Of a stretch of 64,000 nucleotides of DNA, positions 53,356-63,391 are shown piece after piece (position 1 is the first letter of the stretch; each line of letters begins with the position of its first letter). Below the pieces are notes generated by a model. That model did not search any database, had not been told where the DNA came from, and saw nothing but the letters and a program-made list of their open reading frames with translations. The DNA comes from an uncultured Sinobacteraceae bacterium. Its GTDB lineage: Bacteria > Pseudomonadota > Gammaproteobacteria > Nevskiales > Nevskiaceae. The stretch is from NCBI GenBank assembly GCA_903822975.1, contig CAIJRD010000012.1, forward strand, positions 620,001 to 684,000, in the 5' to 3' direction. Position numbers and translations under genes: made by a program.

Positions 53356-54672
53356 TCAGCTGCGGTCGCGTGCGCTCGCGGCGTGCGCCTGCAGACCTTC
53401 GGCATCGGCGATGCGGCCGGCGATCGGTGCGAGCACGCGCGCACCTTCGACACTGCATTCGATCAGGCTGCTGCGTTTCTGGAATTCATAAACGCCGAGC
53501 GGATTCGAGAAGCGCGCCGCGCGCGACGTCGGCAGCACGTGATTCGGGCCGGCACAGTAGTCGCCGAAAGATTCCGGCGTGTGCCGGCCGAGAAACACCG
53601 CGCCGGCGTGACGCACCTGCGCCAGCAGCGCACGCGGATCGGCCACCGACAATTCCAGATGTTCCGGCGCGATGCGGTTCGACACCGCGATCGCCTCGTC
53701 GAGGTCGCGCACGGCGATCAGCGCGCCGCGTCCCGATATTGACGCGCGCACGATGTCGGCGCGCGGCAGTTCCGATAGCCGCGCCTGCATCGCCGCGAGC
53801 ACACGCTCGAGGAAGGCGGCGTCTGGCGAAATCAGGATCGATTGCGCGTCTTCGTCGTGCTCGGCCTGCGAGAACAGGTCCATCGCGATCCAGCGCGGAT
53901 CGGTGGCGCCATCGCAGACGACGACGATTTCCGAAGGCCCGGCAATCGAATCGATACCGACACGGCCGAACACGAGTCGCTTGGCTGCGGCGACATAGGC
54001 ATTGCCGGGACCAACGATCTTGTCGACACCCGGCACGCTCGCAGTGCCATACGCCAGTGCCGCAACCGCCTGCGCGCCGCCGATCGTGAAGACGCGATCG
54101 ACACCCGCGAGATGTGCGGCACCCAGCACAACCGGATTCAATTCGCCGCCAGGTGCGGGCACCACCATCACCACTTCAGCGACACCGGCAACCTTCGCCG
54201 GAATCGCATTCATCAACACGCTCGAGGGATACGCCGCCTTGCCGCCCGGCACGTAGAGGCCCACGCGATCCATCGGCGTAACGCGCTGGCCCAGACGATT
54301 GCCGTGCGCGTCGGCGAATTCCCAGTCTTCGAGTTTCTGCCGCTCCGCATACGCGCGGATACGCGCGGCGGCGGCTTCGAGCGCACCACGCAAATCCGCA
54401 GGCAGGCTGCGCCAGGCGGCGGCACGCGCAGCCGCGCCGATCTCGAGTTCGGCGGCCGCGGCGATGCTGCGCCGGTCGAAGCGATTGCTGTATTCGATCA
54501 GCGCGTCGTCGCCGCGCGTGCGTACGTCGGCGATGATCGCCGCAACGCGAACGTTCAGTTCCGGATCGGCTTCCGGCGCGCGATCGAGCAGGCGGCCGAG
54601 ACTGGCGTCGAAATCCGCGCTGCGACTGTCGAGCCGCGTCGGCAGCAGTTCGCGCTCGGCCGAGTCAGACAT
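53356..54672 (-). CDS. hisD: histidinol dehydrogenase
   Basis: [65 protein letters not shown]. Confidence 0.97.
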   Translation of the reverse strand: MSDSAERELLPTRLDSRSADFDASLGRLLDRAPEADPELNVRVAAIIADVRTRGDDALIEYSNRFDRRSIAAAAELEIGAAARAAAWRSLPADLRGALEAAAARIRAYAERQKLEDWEFADAHGNRLGQRVTPMDRVGLYVPGGKAAYPSSVLMNAIPAKVAGVAEVVMVVPAPGGELNPVVLGAAHLAGVDRVFTIGGAQAVAALAYGTASVPGVDKIVGPGNAYVAAAKRLVFGRVGIDSIAGPSEIVVVCDGATDPRWIAMDLFSQAEHDEDAQSILISPDAAFLERVLAAMQARLSELPRADIVRASISGRGALIAVRDLDEAIAVSNRIAPEHLELSVADPRALLAQVRHAGAVFLGRHTPESFGDYCAGPNHVLPTSRAARFSNPLGVYEFQKRSSLIECSVEGARVLAPIAGRIADAEGLQAHAASARDRS

Positions 54673-55312
54673 TGCCGATCGCCGCGCGGAAACGCTCGAG
54701 CAGCGCGCCGATTGCCGCGTGCTTCATCTTCATCGCCGCCTTGTTGACCACCAGGCGCGCGCTCGATTCGAAGATCGTCTGCACTTCCACCAGGCCGTTC
54801 GCGCGCAGCGTATTGCCGGTGGCAACGAGGTCCACGATCAGATCGGACAGACCGACCAGCGGGGCGAGTTCCATCGAGCCATACAGTTTGATGATCTCGA
54901 CCTGCTCGCCGCGCGACGCAAAGAAACGGCGCGTGACTTCCGGGTATTTGGTGGCCACACGCAGGCGCCGGCCGCTGAAGCCATCGAGTCCCTTGGCGAG
55001 CGGCGAATCCGCCTTGGTGGCGACAGCCAATCGGCACTTGGCGATGCCGATGTCGAGCGGCTCGTACAGCGCTTCGCCGCCGTGTTCGAGCAGGATGTCC
55101 TTGCCGACGATGCCGAGATCGGCGGCGCCGTATTCGACATAGGTCGGCACGTCGGTCGGCCGGATCACCAGCAGTTCGACGTCCTTGTCCTGCGTCGGCA
55201 GGCGCAGCAGGCGTTCGGCGTCGCCCGCGGGGGCGATGCCAACGATGTTCAGCAGCGGCAGGCTGTCTTCGAGAATGCGGCCCTTCGACAGGGCCAGCGT
55301 CAATGCGGTCAT
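54665..55312 (-). CDS. hisG: ATP phosphoribosyltransferase (short form)
   Basis: [60 protein letters not shown]. Confidence 0.95.
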   Translation of the reverse strand: MTALTLALSKGRILEDSLPLLNIVGIAPAGDAERLLRLPTQDKDVELLVIRPTDVPTYVEYGAADLGIVGKDILLEHGGEALYEPLDIGIAKCRLAVATKADSPLAKGLDGFSGRRLRVATKYPEVTRRFFASRGEQVEIIKLYGSMELAPLVGLSDLIVDLVATGNTLRANGLVEVQTIFESSARLVVNKAAMKMKHAAIGALLERFRAAIGNV

Positions 55313-55484
55313 GGCTTTACGCTAGAGGTGCAGCGGTGGGCCGGCGCGCGGCACCGGGGACGCGGATTTTAGCGGGCGCCGGGCGCCCATGCTCGGAACT
55401 CGGTTGTCGGGTAGTCTGGCGCCCGCAAAGCTGGCTTGCGCCTTGCGCGCGCATCAGGTGTCCAACCGCGGTTCACGGAGGCCC

Positions 55485-56150
55485 ATGAAGCTCGTCATCG
55501 GCAATAAGAACTACTCGTCGTGGTCGCTGCGTCCCTGGCTGCTGATGCGGGTGAAGAACATCCCGTTCGAGGAAATCCTGATCTCGCTGTACCAGGCCGA
55601 TTCGAAGGCGCAGCAGCTGCGCCATTCGCCGGCCGGCAAGGTGCCGGTGCTGATCGACGGCGACCGCCGGATCTGGGATTCGCTGGCGATCGCCGAATAT
55701 CTGGCCGAGCAGTTTCCGCAGCGCGCGCTGTGGCCGCGCGACGTGGCCGCGCGGGCGCTGGCGCGCTCGGTCAGCGCCGAGATGCATTCCGGCTTCGCGA
55801 GTCTGCGCGCGCAGATGCCGATGAATCTGCGCGTTTCGCATCCGGACAAGGGGCGCTCGCCGGAAGTGCTGGCCGACATCGCGCGCATCTGCACGATCTG
55901 GGAAGACTGTCGCAGGCTTTACGGCAGCGATGACGACGGCGCGCAGTCGCGGCCGTTCCTGTTCGGCGATTTCAGCATCGCCGATGCGTTCTATGCGCCG
56001 GTGGTGACGCGCTTCATCACCTACGCGGTACCACTGTCGCCGGTCTGCGGCCGCTATGTGCAGGCGATGCACGCACTGCCGGCGATGCAGGACTGGTACC
56101 GCGCCGGCGTGCTCGAAGCCGAACGCCTGGCGATCTGCGAAATCTACTGA
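55485..56150 (+). CDS. glutathione S-transferase family protein
   Basis: KNYSSWSLRPWLLMRVKNIPFEE, GKVPVLIDGDRRIWDSLAIAEYLAE. Confidence 0.93.
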   Translation: MKLVIGNKNYSSWSLRPWLLMRVKNIPFEEILISLYQADSKAQQLRHSPAGKVPVLIDGDRRIWDSLAIAEYLAEQFPQRALWPRDVAARALARSVSAEMHSGFASLRAQMPMNLRVSHPDKGRSPEVLADIARICTIWEDCRRLYGSDDDGAQSRPFLFGDFSIADAFYAPVVTRFITYAVPLSPVCGRYVQAMHALPAMQDWYRAGVLEAERLAICEIY

Positions 56151-56189
56151 ATGCTGCGCATGCACTCGGCCGCGAACCGCTGATCGACG

Positions 56190-57584
56190 ATGCGCCTGCA
56201 AACCAGCCTCGGCGTGCGCAGTCATGTATTCGCAGATCTACGCGAAGTGCTGGCCAAGGCCAGCCCGGCGCGCTCCGGCGATGCACTCGCAGGCCTCGCC
56301 GCCGCCACCGATGAAGAACGCGTTGCCGCCAAACTCGTACTGGCCGATCTGCCGCTCACCTGCTTCCTCGATCATCCGCTGATTCCCTACGAAGACGACG
56401 AGGTCACGCGCTTGATCGTCGATACGCACGACGCGTCCGCGTTCGCCCCGGTGCGCGATCTCAGCGTCGGCCAGCTACGCGACTGGCTGCTGTCGGACCG
56501 CGCGGACGCGACGTCGCTGCGCGCGCTGGCCCCGGGCCTGACGCCGGAGATGGTCGCCGCCGTCAGCAAGCTGATGCGCAACCAGGATCTGATTCTGGTT
56601 GCGCGCAAATGCGAAGTCGTCACGCGCTTTCGCAATACGCTCGGCCTGCGCGGCCATCTCGCAGTGCGACTACAGCCGAACGATCCGACCGACGATCCGC
56701 GCCGCATCGCCGCCAGCATGCTCGACGGCCTGATGTACGGTGCCGGCGATGCCTGTATCGGCATCAATCCGGTGACCGACGAGCCGGCGCAGCTTGCGAG
56801 CCTGTGGCGCCTGCTCGATGAACTGATCGCGCGTTTCGAGATTCCAACGCAGTCCTGCGTGCTTGCGCACCTGACGCGGCAGATCGATGCGATCGACGCC
56901 GGCCTGCCACTCGATCTGGTGTTCCAGTCGATCGGCGGCACCGAGGCAACCAACCGCAGCTTCGGCATCGACCTCGCCCTGTTGCGCGAAGGACATGCCG
57001 CGGCGCAGTCGCTCAGGCGCGGCACGATCGGCAGCGACTGCATGTATTTCGAAACCGGCCAGGGCAGCGCGCTGTCGGCCGGCGCACATCGCGGCGTGGA
57101 TCAGCAGACCTGCGAAGTCCGCGCATACGCCGTGGCGCGCGCGTTCCAGCCGCTGCTGGTCAACAGCGTGGTCGGCTTCATCGGCCCCGAGTATCTGTAC
57201 GACGGTCGCCAGATCATCCGCGCGGGTCTCGAGGATCATTGCTGCGGCAAGCTGCTCGGCCTGCCGATGGGCGTCGATGTCTGCTACACCAATCACGCCG
57301 AAGCTGATCAGAACGACATGGACACCTTGCTGACGCTGCTCGGCACCGCCGGCGTCAACTACGTGATGGGTGTCCCCGGCGCGGACGACATCATGCTGAG
57401 CTATCAGTCGACCTCGTTCCACGACGCGCTCTACCTGCGCGAAGTGCAGCAGCTCAAGCGCGCGCCGGAGTTCGAGGTCTGGCTGCAGCGTCAAGGCATT
57501 TGCGACGCCCAGGGGCGGCTGTCGGCAAATCCCGCAACGGCGCTGCCGATGCTTGCCGCTTTTGCGGAGGCGCAAACGCGATGA
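56190..57584 (+). CDS. eutB: ethanolamine ammonia-lyase large subunit
   Basis: EutB-like: CEVVTRFRNTLGLRGHLAVRLQPNDPTDDP, MYGAGDACIGINPV, GLPMGVDVCYTNHAEADQNDMD, NYVMGVPGADDIMLSYQSTSFHD. Confidence 0.96.
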   Translation: MRLQTSLGVRSHVFADLREVLAKASPARSGDALAGLAAATDEERVAAKLVLADLPLTCFLDHPLIPYEDDEVTRLIVDTHDASAFAPVRDLSVGQLRDWLLSDRADATSLRALAPGLTPEMVAAVSKLMRNQDLILVARKCEVVTRFRNTLGLRGHLAVRLQPNDPTDDPRRIAASMLDGLMYGAGDACIGINPVTDEPAQLASLWRLLDELIARFEIPTQSCVLAHLTRQIDAIDAGLPLDLVFQSIGGTEATNRSFGIDLALLREGHAAAQSLRRGTIGSDCMYFETGQGSALSAGAHRGVDQQTCEVRAYAVARAFQPLLVNSVVGFIGPEYLYDGRQIIRAGLEDHCCGKLLGLPMGVDVCYTNHAEADQNDMDTLLTLLGTAGVNYVMGVPGADDIMLSYQSTSFHDALYLREVQQLKRAPEFEVWLQRQGICDAQGRLSANPATALPMLAAFAEAQTR

Positions 57585-58576
57585 ACATCGACGCGCCTGA
57601 AAACGAATCCGGTGGCAGTGCGGTGCCTGACTCACCGGCAGTAAATCTTGCGCAGGACACGATGCCCGCAGCGCCGTCGAGCACGCAATCGATTCCCGCG
57701 TCGGGGGCACTACCATCGACAACTGTCCGCGCGGATAGCTGGCGCACATTGCGGCAAACCGGCGGCGCGCGCATCGCGCTCGGCCGCGCCGGCGCCAGTC
57801 TGCCGACGGCCGCGCTGTTGGCGTTTGATCTCGCCCATGCGCAGGCGCGCGATGCGGTGCATGTGCCGCTCGATGTCGAAGCCCTGATGTCGCGGCTACG
57901 TGAGGATGATTGGTCGGTGCAGTCGGTGCGCAGCCGCGCAGCCGAGCGCAGCGCCTATCTCGCCCGGCCGGACTGGGGACGTCGTCTCGCGCTCGACGAT
58001 GCCGCACGACTGCGCGCCGCGAGCGCAAGCACGAGCACGCGCCCAGGAGCAGGAACGGCAACGGACACGGACACGGACACGGACACGGACACGGACACGA
58101 CCGATTCTGCCGGCACCGCGACTGGCGTGGATATCGCCATCATGATCGGCGACGGCCTGTCGTCCACTGCGGTCGATGCGCATGCCCCAGCCCTGCTGCA
58201 TGCGCTGCGACCCCTGCTCGTGGGCTTCACGCTGGCGCCCTTGGTGATCGCGCAACAGGCGCGCGTGGCGCTCGCCGACGAAGTTGCGGAACTGTGCCGC
58301 GCGCAGCTGGCCATCTGCATCATCGGCGAACGCCCTGGCCTGAGTGCCGCCGACAGTCTCGGTGCGTATCTGACCTATGCACCCAAGGTCGGACGCAACG
58401 ATGGCGAACGCAATTGCATCTCCAATATCCGACCGGGCGGCTTGTCGCTGGATCAGGCCGCGCACCAGATCGCCGCACTGGCACGCGCAGCTTTGAGCCG
58501 GCGCGTCAGTGGTGTGGCGCTGCGGTTCGATCCGACTCGTGACGCGATCGCGGAGGCCAGACCAGCACCGTCGTAG
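57581..58576 (+). CDS. eutC: ethanolamine ammonia-lyase small subunit
   Basis: ARIALGRAGASLPTAALLAFDLAHAQARDAVH, IMIGDGLSSTAV, GERPGLSAADSLGAYLTYAPKVGRNDGERNCISNIR; ATGA overlap with eutB. Confidence 0.95.
   Translation: MNIDAPENESGGSAVPDSPAVNLAQDTMPAAPSSTQSIPASGALPSTTVRADSWRTLRQTGGARIALGRAGASLPTAALLAFDLAHAQARDAVHVPLDVEALMSRLREDDWSVQSVRSRAAERSAYLARPDWGRRLALDDAARLRAASASTSTRPGAGTATDTDTDTDTDTDTTDSAGTATGVDIAIMIGDGLSSTAVDAHAPALLHALRPLLVGFTLAPLVIAQQARVALADEVAELCRAQLAICIIGERPGLSAADSLGAYLTYAPKVGRNDGERNCISNIRPGGLSLDQAAHQIAALARAALSRRVSGVALRFDPTRDAIAEARPAPS
58061..58096 (+). repeat. six perfect copies of hexamer ACGGAC inside eutC
   Basis: (acggac)x6 encoding (TD)n in frame. Confidence 0.97.
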
Positions 58577-58742
58577 AGAATCGCTTGCGCCAAAGACGTC
58601 GCAGCGGATGGCTTGCGAGCCAGCAACATAATCGATAGCGATGCTTTCTTTAGAACACCTCGCGGCGTCTCGCGGGTCACTTGCGTTGACTTCACGCACG
58701 CTCCACCAACACGAATCCGCGCAGCCTGCTCGGCCTGCGCAG

Positions 58743-58774
58743 TCACGCACTCACGCACTCACGCACTCACGCAC
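58743..58774. repeat. four perfect tandem copies of 8-mer TCACGCAC
   Basis: tcacgcac x4, intergenic after eutC. Confidence 0.95.
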
Positions 58775-58894
58775 TCAGCGCATCGAACGCAGTTGCCGAC
58801 CTTAGCGCGCGTCGAGCGCAAGCAGATCGCGCTCGACTCGGCGAAGCGCGCGCGCGAATGGGAGCAGGTGGATCGGCTGTGTGCGCGAGCGGCG

Positions 58895-61800
58895 TTATTC
58901 CAGCTTCAAGGCCATGCGAACACCGCCTGTGTCGGTCGTCGCCGATCCGCTGCCGGCGACGACGAAGATGCGCTCGGCATTGATCTGCGAATTCGTCAAC
59001 AACAGCGCCTCCACCGCTTGCGCGCGATCCTTGCCGAGCTGTTGCAATGCGGCCTCGTCCGGCGCCAGGCGTTCGATCAGCGCCGACTCGATCCAGTCGA
59101 TGCGACTTTTGATCTGCGCGTCCTTGTCGTCACCGCTGGTTTCGGGATAGCTCAGCGACTTCTTCAACTGATCGCGATACACGCGTTCGAGTGCTTTGAG
59201 TCGGTCCTTCGGAACCGCGCTCGCGGCGGCAGGCGGCAGCAACTGGTCGAGGGAGCGCTGTGCAAGCGCCTTTCGATCTGCAGCTTCGGCAACAGCGAGC
59301 GGCACGTCGAGACGAAGCTGCGGGCGCTCGACCAGAGCGGCGGCCAGCTTGCCGAGCTTGCCGCTCTCGGTGTCGTTCAAGCTCGCTGCACCGGCTGCGA
59401 AATCGACGTACGAAAGTTCGTCGCCGCCACCGAACAGCGAACCGATCGCAGCGAACGGCGCGGTAACCACCTTGGTCAGCAGGTTGACGAACACGTGCCA
59501 GATGATCGGGCCCACACTGAACGTCGGATCGTCGAGGCTGCCGGCGACCGGCAGTTGCAGATCGATCACACCGTTGCGGTCCTTCAGCAAGGACACGGCC
59601 AGACGCACCGGCAGCGGCACGGCCTGCTTCGAGCCGGTGGCGTCGCCGAATTCCAGTTGATCGACGACTACATGATGCTGTGCATCGAGCTTGCGATCTT
59701 CGATCTTGTATTTCAGCTCGGTGGTCAGCTTGCCCTTGACGATGTTGTAGCCGGCGAAGCGGCCGGAGTACGGATTGAACGTCGTCAGATCCATGTTGCG
59801 AAAACTCAGGCTGACGTCGGCGTATTTGCTGGCCGCCAGCGGATTGATTTCGCCGTCGATCACCACCGGCGCGTACTGGTCGACATGTCCGTCGAAATGC
59901 AGCTTGGCGCGCGAGCTCGCGACCGTCGAAAGGCCGGTGACCTTGCCGGCGAGTGCCACGATCGCGGTGGCGAACTGCGGCTCGATCGAGCGATCGGCGA
60001 AGTTGGCGCTACCACCAGCGAGCGTGATCGTATCGATGCGGATCGGCATCGGGTTGGCAGTGGCTGGCTTCGTGGCCGGCGTCTTGCCGCCGACTTCGAC
60101 GGGTTTTGCGGGCACGGCTTGCGCAGACTCGTTCGATGGCGCTTTCGTCGCTACCGATGCGGTAGCGGACGGCGGACTCATCACCTGCACAACATTGATC
60201 GAGCGGTCCTGCTCGATCACCACGCGCGCGTACGGCGCGGTGAGCGCGATCTGGCGAATCGCGAGTTTCTGCGGGCTTTGCTGGTAGTCGATGCCGGTGA
60301 TATCGAGCTGGCGCCATTTCAGGAAATCCTGTTGCGCCGGATCTTGCGCGACGAAGTTCGCGATCCCGACATCGCCACTCGCCGCGAGTTGTGCCGGCTT
60401 GGCGCCCGCCGCCGCGTAATGCACCTGCAACGCGCTGCCGAACGTGCCGGACTTCAGCCGCAGGCCGGTATACGGAGCGAGGTAGGGCTGCAGCGCGGCG
60501 AGGTCCAAGCCTTGCAGCTGCAGCTTGAGCGCCGCATCCAGCGGCGTCGGCCGTAGCTTTCCGTCCAGCTTCAATTGTGCGGCCGGTTCGAGCTTCAGGT
60601 CGCCGACGAGTTTCAGCTGCGCATCGGCGGCATTGCTGTACCCGGCAACGTCGAGATTGATCGGCCGCAGTGCAAAGTGCGTTGCCGGCGCCAGTGCGTG
60701 ATCGTCGACCAGCACAGCGGCATTGCCGAGATGAACTGAGCCGACGCTCACTCGCCACGCGCTCGCTTTCGTCTCGCTCGTATCCGCTGCCGGCTTCGGC
60801 GTATCGGTATCGACCGTGCCTGCTGCGTTTGCAGCGCTTGCCGCAGCCGCATTGCTCGCACCGGGCGACGCGGTCGCAGTAGTTGCCGCACTCGCCGCAC
60901 TCGCCGCACTCGCCGCGCGATTCGCAGCACTGCTGGTGGCCTTGGCGGCATCCGGCGCGTTCGACTTGCGTGACTGCGCGCGTCGCGCATTCGGCGGACG
61001 CGTTGTTGAACTTTCGGATGCGCTGTCCGCGGCCGGCAACAGCCGCGACAGGTTCAGGCTGCCATCGGTCTCGCGCTGCACATGCAACTGCGCGCCGTCG
61101 ATCGCGACTTTCCCCACAGTCACCGTGTGCTTGGCCAGTGACAGCGCGATATCGCCGATTTCAAGCTGTTCGATCGACAACGGCGGATTCGCCTTGTCGG
61201 CGCCACGCTCGGTCAATGCGAACGCTCGCAAGCGAATGGCCGGTATCGCGACGTCGAGCGACAGCTGTGGATCGAACGTCAGCGTGTAGCTGCCGTTGAG
61301 CTCACCGACACCCGACAACAACTGCACCGGCAGTTGATTCTGCAGATAGTCGGCCACCGTCAGCGCCTGCAGATCGCGCAAGGCGAAGCGCCCGGTGGAG
61401 CCGAGTGGCTGCACGCTGAAATCACCGGACCAGTCGAACTGCTCGCCGCTTTCCGCACGCGCGCTGAACTGGTAGGCGTTGTCGTACGAGGCCTCGGTGC
61501 GGAAGTCCTTCAGGCTGAAGCGGATCGGACTGAAGCTGGTGGTGAAGGCCTGCGGCCGGCTGAGATCCTTGACATCGATCTTGCCATCGTCGACCACCAG
61601 CGACTGGATGCGCAGTCGCGGCGGCGCGCTCGATTTCGGCGGCGCGTCTTGCGGCTTCGACGGCGGCAGCAGCTTGCTCAGATTGAACGAGCCATCTGCC
61701 TCACGCACCAGCGCCACATAGGGTCTTTGCAAGCGGACTTCCTGCAGCACCCCACTGCGGTACCACAGCGAGGCGAACACCGCCGCATTCACGCGCAGCA

Positions 61801-62056
61801 TCTGAAAGGCCAGCAGCGGCTTGCCCTGCGCGTCGTTCAGCGCAAGGCCATCGATTTCGGCCACCAGGCTAAAAGGATTGAATGCAATCCGCGACACCAG
61901 CAACTGGCGACCATCGAGCGCGAGTTGTTGCGTCAACAGCGAGCGCGCGAGTTTCGGCACCAGCAGGAAGCCGAGCCCCGCATAGAGCAGCAGCAGCGCC
62001 GCGCCGATTGCAAGACCGATCCGGTGTCGCTTCAGAAACTGCCGGGGAACTCGCAT
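58895..62056 (-). CDS. DUF748 (AsmA-like) domain protein
   Basis: 1053-aa ORF with one N-terminal TM, long beta-rich AsmA-like body, C-terminal DUF748 pattern (RIFVVAGSG). Confidence 0.88.
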   Translation of the reverse strand: MRVPRQFLKRHRIGLAIGAALLLLYAGLGFLLVPKLARSLLTQQLALDGRQLLVSRIAFNPFSLVAEIDGLALNDAQGKPLLAFQMLRVNAAVFASLWYRSGVLQEVRLQRPYVALVREADGSFNLSKLLPPSKPQDAPPKSSAPPRLRIQSLVVDDGKIDVKDLSRPQAFTTSFSPIRFSLKDFRTEASYDNAYQFSARAESGEQFDWSGDFSVQPLGSTGRFALRDLQALTVADYLQNQLPVQLLSGVGELNGSYTLTFDPQLSLDVAIPAIRLRAFALTERGADKANPPLSIEQLEIGDIALSLAKHTVTVGKVAIDGAQLHVQRETDGSLNLSRLLPAADSASESSTTRPPNARRAQSRKSNAPDAAKATSSAANRAASAASAASAATTATASPGASNAAAASAANAAGTVDTDTPKPAADTSETKASAWRVSVGSVHLGNAAVLVDDHALAPATHFALRPINLDVAGYSNAADAQLKLVGDLKLEPAAQLKLDGKLRPTPLDAALKLQLQGLDLAALQPYLAPYTGLRLKSGTFGSALQVHYAAAGAKPAQLAASGDVGIANFVAQDPAQQDFLKWRQLDITGIDYQQSPQKLAIRQIALTAPYARVVIEQDRSINVVQVMSPPSATASVATKAPSNESAQAVPAKPVEVGGKTPATKPATANPMPIRIDTITLAGGSANFADRSIEPQFATAIVALAGKVTGLSTVASSRAKLHFDGHVDQYAPVVIDGEINPLAASKYADVSLSFRNMDLTTFNPYSGRFAGYNIVKGKLTTELKYKIEDRKLDAQHHVVVDQLEFGDATGSKQAVPLPVRLAVSLLKDRNGVIDLQLPVAGSLDDPTFSVGPIIWHVFVNLLTKVVTAPFAAIGSLFGGGDELSYVDFAAGAASLNDTESGKLGKLAAALVERPQLRLDVPLAVAEAADRKALAQRSLDQLLPPAAASAVPKDRLKALERVYRDQLKKSLSYPETSGDDKDAQIKSRIDWIESALIERLAPDEAALQQLGKDRAQAVEALLLTNSQINAERIFVVAGSGSATTDTGGVRMALKLE
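60883..60917. repeat. 9-bp in-frame tandem repeat in the DUF748 gene (Ala/Ser-rich linker)
   Basis: (ctcgccgca)n, coding AASAASAAS. Confidence 0.8.
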
Positions 62057-62216
62057 GAGGTCTCGCTATTTTTTTGACTGTTGCCCGTGCGGATGGGTGG
62101 GTGACGGCCGCGCAGGTTCTCCGATCGCCGCGCGTGCTCGCGCAAACCTAACGGCTCGACGCGCCAAACGCCAGTCTTGCGTCTGGCGTGGAGCGAGCGA
62201 GCGGCTACCCTCACGC

Positions 62217-62272
62217 CATCACGCCATCACCCCATCACCCCATCACCCCATCACGCCATCACCCCATCACGC
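62217..62272. repeat. seven tandem copies of 8-mer CATCACSC
   Basis: catcacgc catcaccc catcaccc catcaccc catcacgc catcaccc catcacgc. Confidence 0.95.
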
Positions 62273-62382
62273 GACTCACCGCGCGAGCCTCACGACATTG
62301 GGTCTGCGCGACAAGCTTTGGCCTGTGCGCTGTCGGGATCGAAGTGTTGCCGCAACCGCGAATCAATGCGGACGCGCTGCGC

Positions 62383-63144
62383 CTACACGCGCAGTCCGCC
62401 ATCCAGATCGATGCAGCGCCCTGTGAAGAAGTCGTTCTCGAAGATGAAGCGCACCGCATGCGCGATCTCCTCGGGTTCACCCAGGCGCTTCAACGGCACC
62501 GGTGCCAGTGCCTGCTGCAGCACCTCGGGCTTCATACCCGCGAGTATTTCGGTGCGCGTGAAACCCGGTGCGATCGTGCCGACGCGGATGCCGTAGCGCC
62601 CCAGTTCCTGCGCCCACACCACGCTCATCGCCGCAACACCGGCCTTGGCTGCGCTGTAGTTGCTCTGCCCGGCATTACCGTGACGCGACACGCTGGACAG
62701 ATTGACGATGACGCCGCCATTGCCGAAGCGCTGCATTGCCGCTGCCGCCTCGCGCCCGCAGAGGAACACGCCGGTGAGATTGACGTCGATCACCGCCTGC
62801 CACTGCGCCAGTGTCATCGTGCCGACCAGCGCACCGTCCTTCACTTTCAGCAGGCGCGCATCGCGCAGGATGCCGGCGTTATTGACCAGACCATCGAGGC
62901 GACCAAAGTCGCTGGCGATTTGGGTGAAGGCCTGGGTCACTGCCGCCTCGTCGGCGACGTTGGCGAGGTAGTAGCGCGCCTGACGCCCGTGCGCGCTGCA
63001 CGCCTGCGCAGCCGCCGCCAGCGTTGCGGCGTTGACATCGATCAGGGCCAGCTGCGCGCCTGCGGCAGCCAAGGTTTCGGCGATCGCGCGGCCAATGCCC
63101 TGGCCCGCCCCGGTAACGGCGACGACTTTGTCGGTGAGGTTCAT
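62383..63144 (-). CDS. SDR family oxidoreductase (3-oxoacyl-ACP reductase FabG-like)
   Basis: VTGAGQGIGRAIAETL, NNAGILRD, YSAAKAG catalytic motif, RCIDLDGGLRV. Confidence 0.93.
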   Translation of the reverse strand: MNLTDKVVAVTGAGQGIGRAIAETLAAAGAQLALIDVNAATLAAAAQACSAHGRQARYYLANVADEAAVTQAFTQIASDFGRLDGLVNNAGILRDARLLKVKDGALVGTMTLAQWQAVIDVNLTGVFLCGREAAAAMQRFGNGGVIVNLSSVSRHGNAGQSNYSAAKAGVAAMSVVWAQELGRYGIRVGTIAPGFTRTEILAGMKPEVLQQALAPVPLKRLGEPEEIAHAVRFIFENDFFTGRCIDLDGGLRV

Positions 63145-63180
63145 TGCTTGAGTTTAGACGGCCGACTGCGGCGGGCCTAG

Positions 63181-63243
63181 CGCGTCGGGCATGCGCAATG
63201 GGCCTACGCAACAGGTCTATGCAACGGGTCTAGCGCAACGGGC
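63181..63243. repeat. degenerate 13-14-bp tandem repeat (CGCAACGGGTCTA-like)
   Basis: cgcgtcgggcat / gcgcaatgggccta / cgcaacaggtcta / tgcaacgggtcta / gcgcaacggg. Confidence 0.7.
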
Positions 63244-63391
63244 GTTCGACCTGGCGTCTTCGGCACTCTTCGGCACACTGCGGCGCAATGCCGAATGCGG
63301 CCCGCCGTCGATCGAACCCGCAAACTGCGCAGGATTTCGGTTCAGACAGTAATGCTGCGCCCTATTCAGGCCACACACAGCGCCGCTGGTT

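Noticed and set aside
57960-58750. ORFs reading VRVRVRVRV or TRTRTRTR
   Set aside because: Alternate frames of the eutC hexamer repeat; the eutC frame is conserved.
62217-62272. CRISPR-like array
   Set aside because: Unit is 8 bp with no spacers; a direct tandem repeat, not CRISPR. No cas genes in the window.
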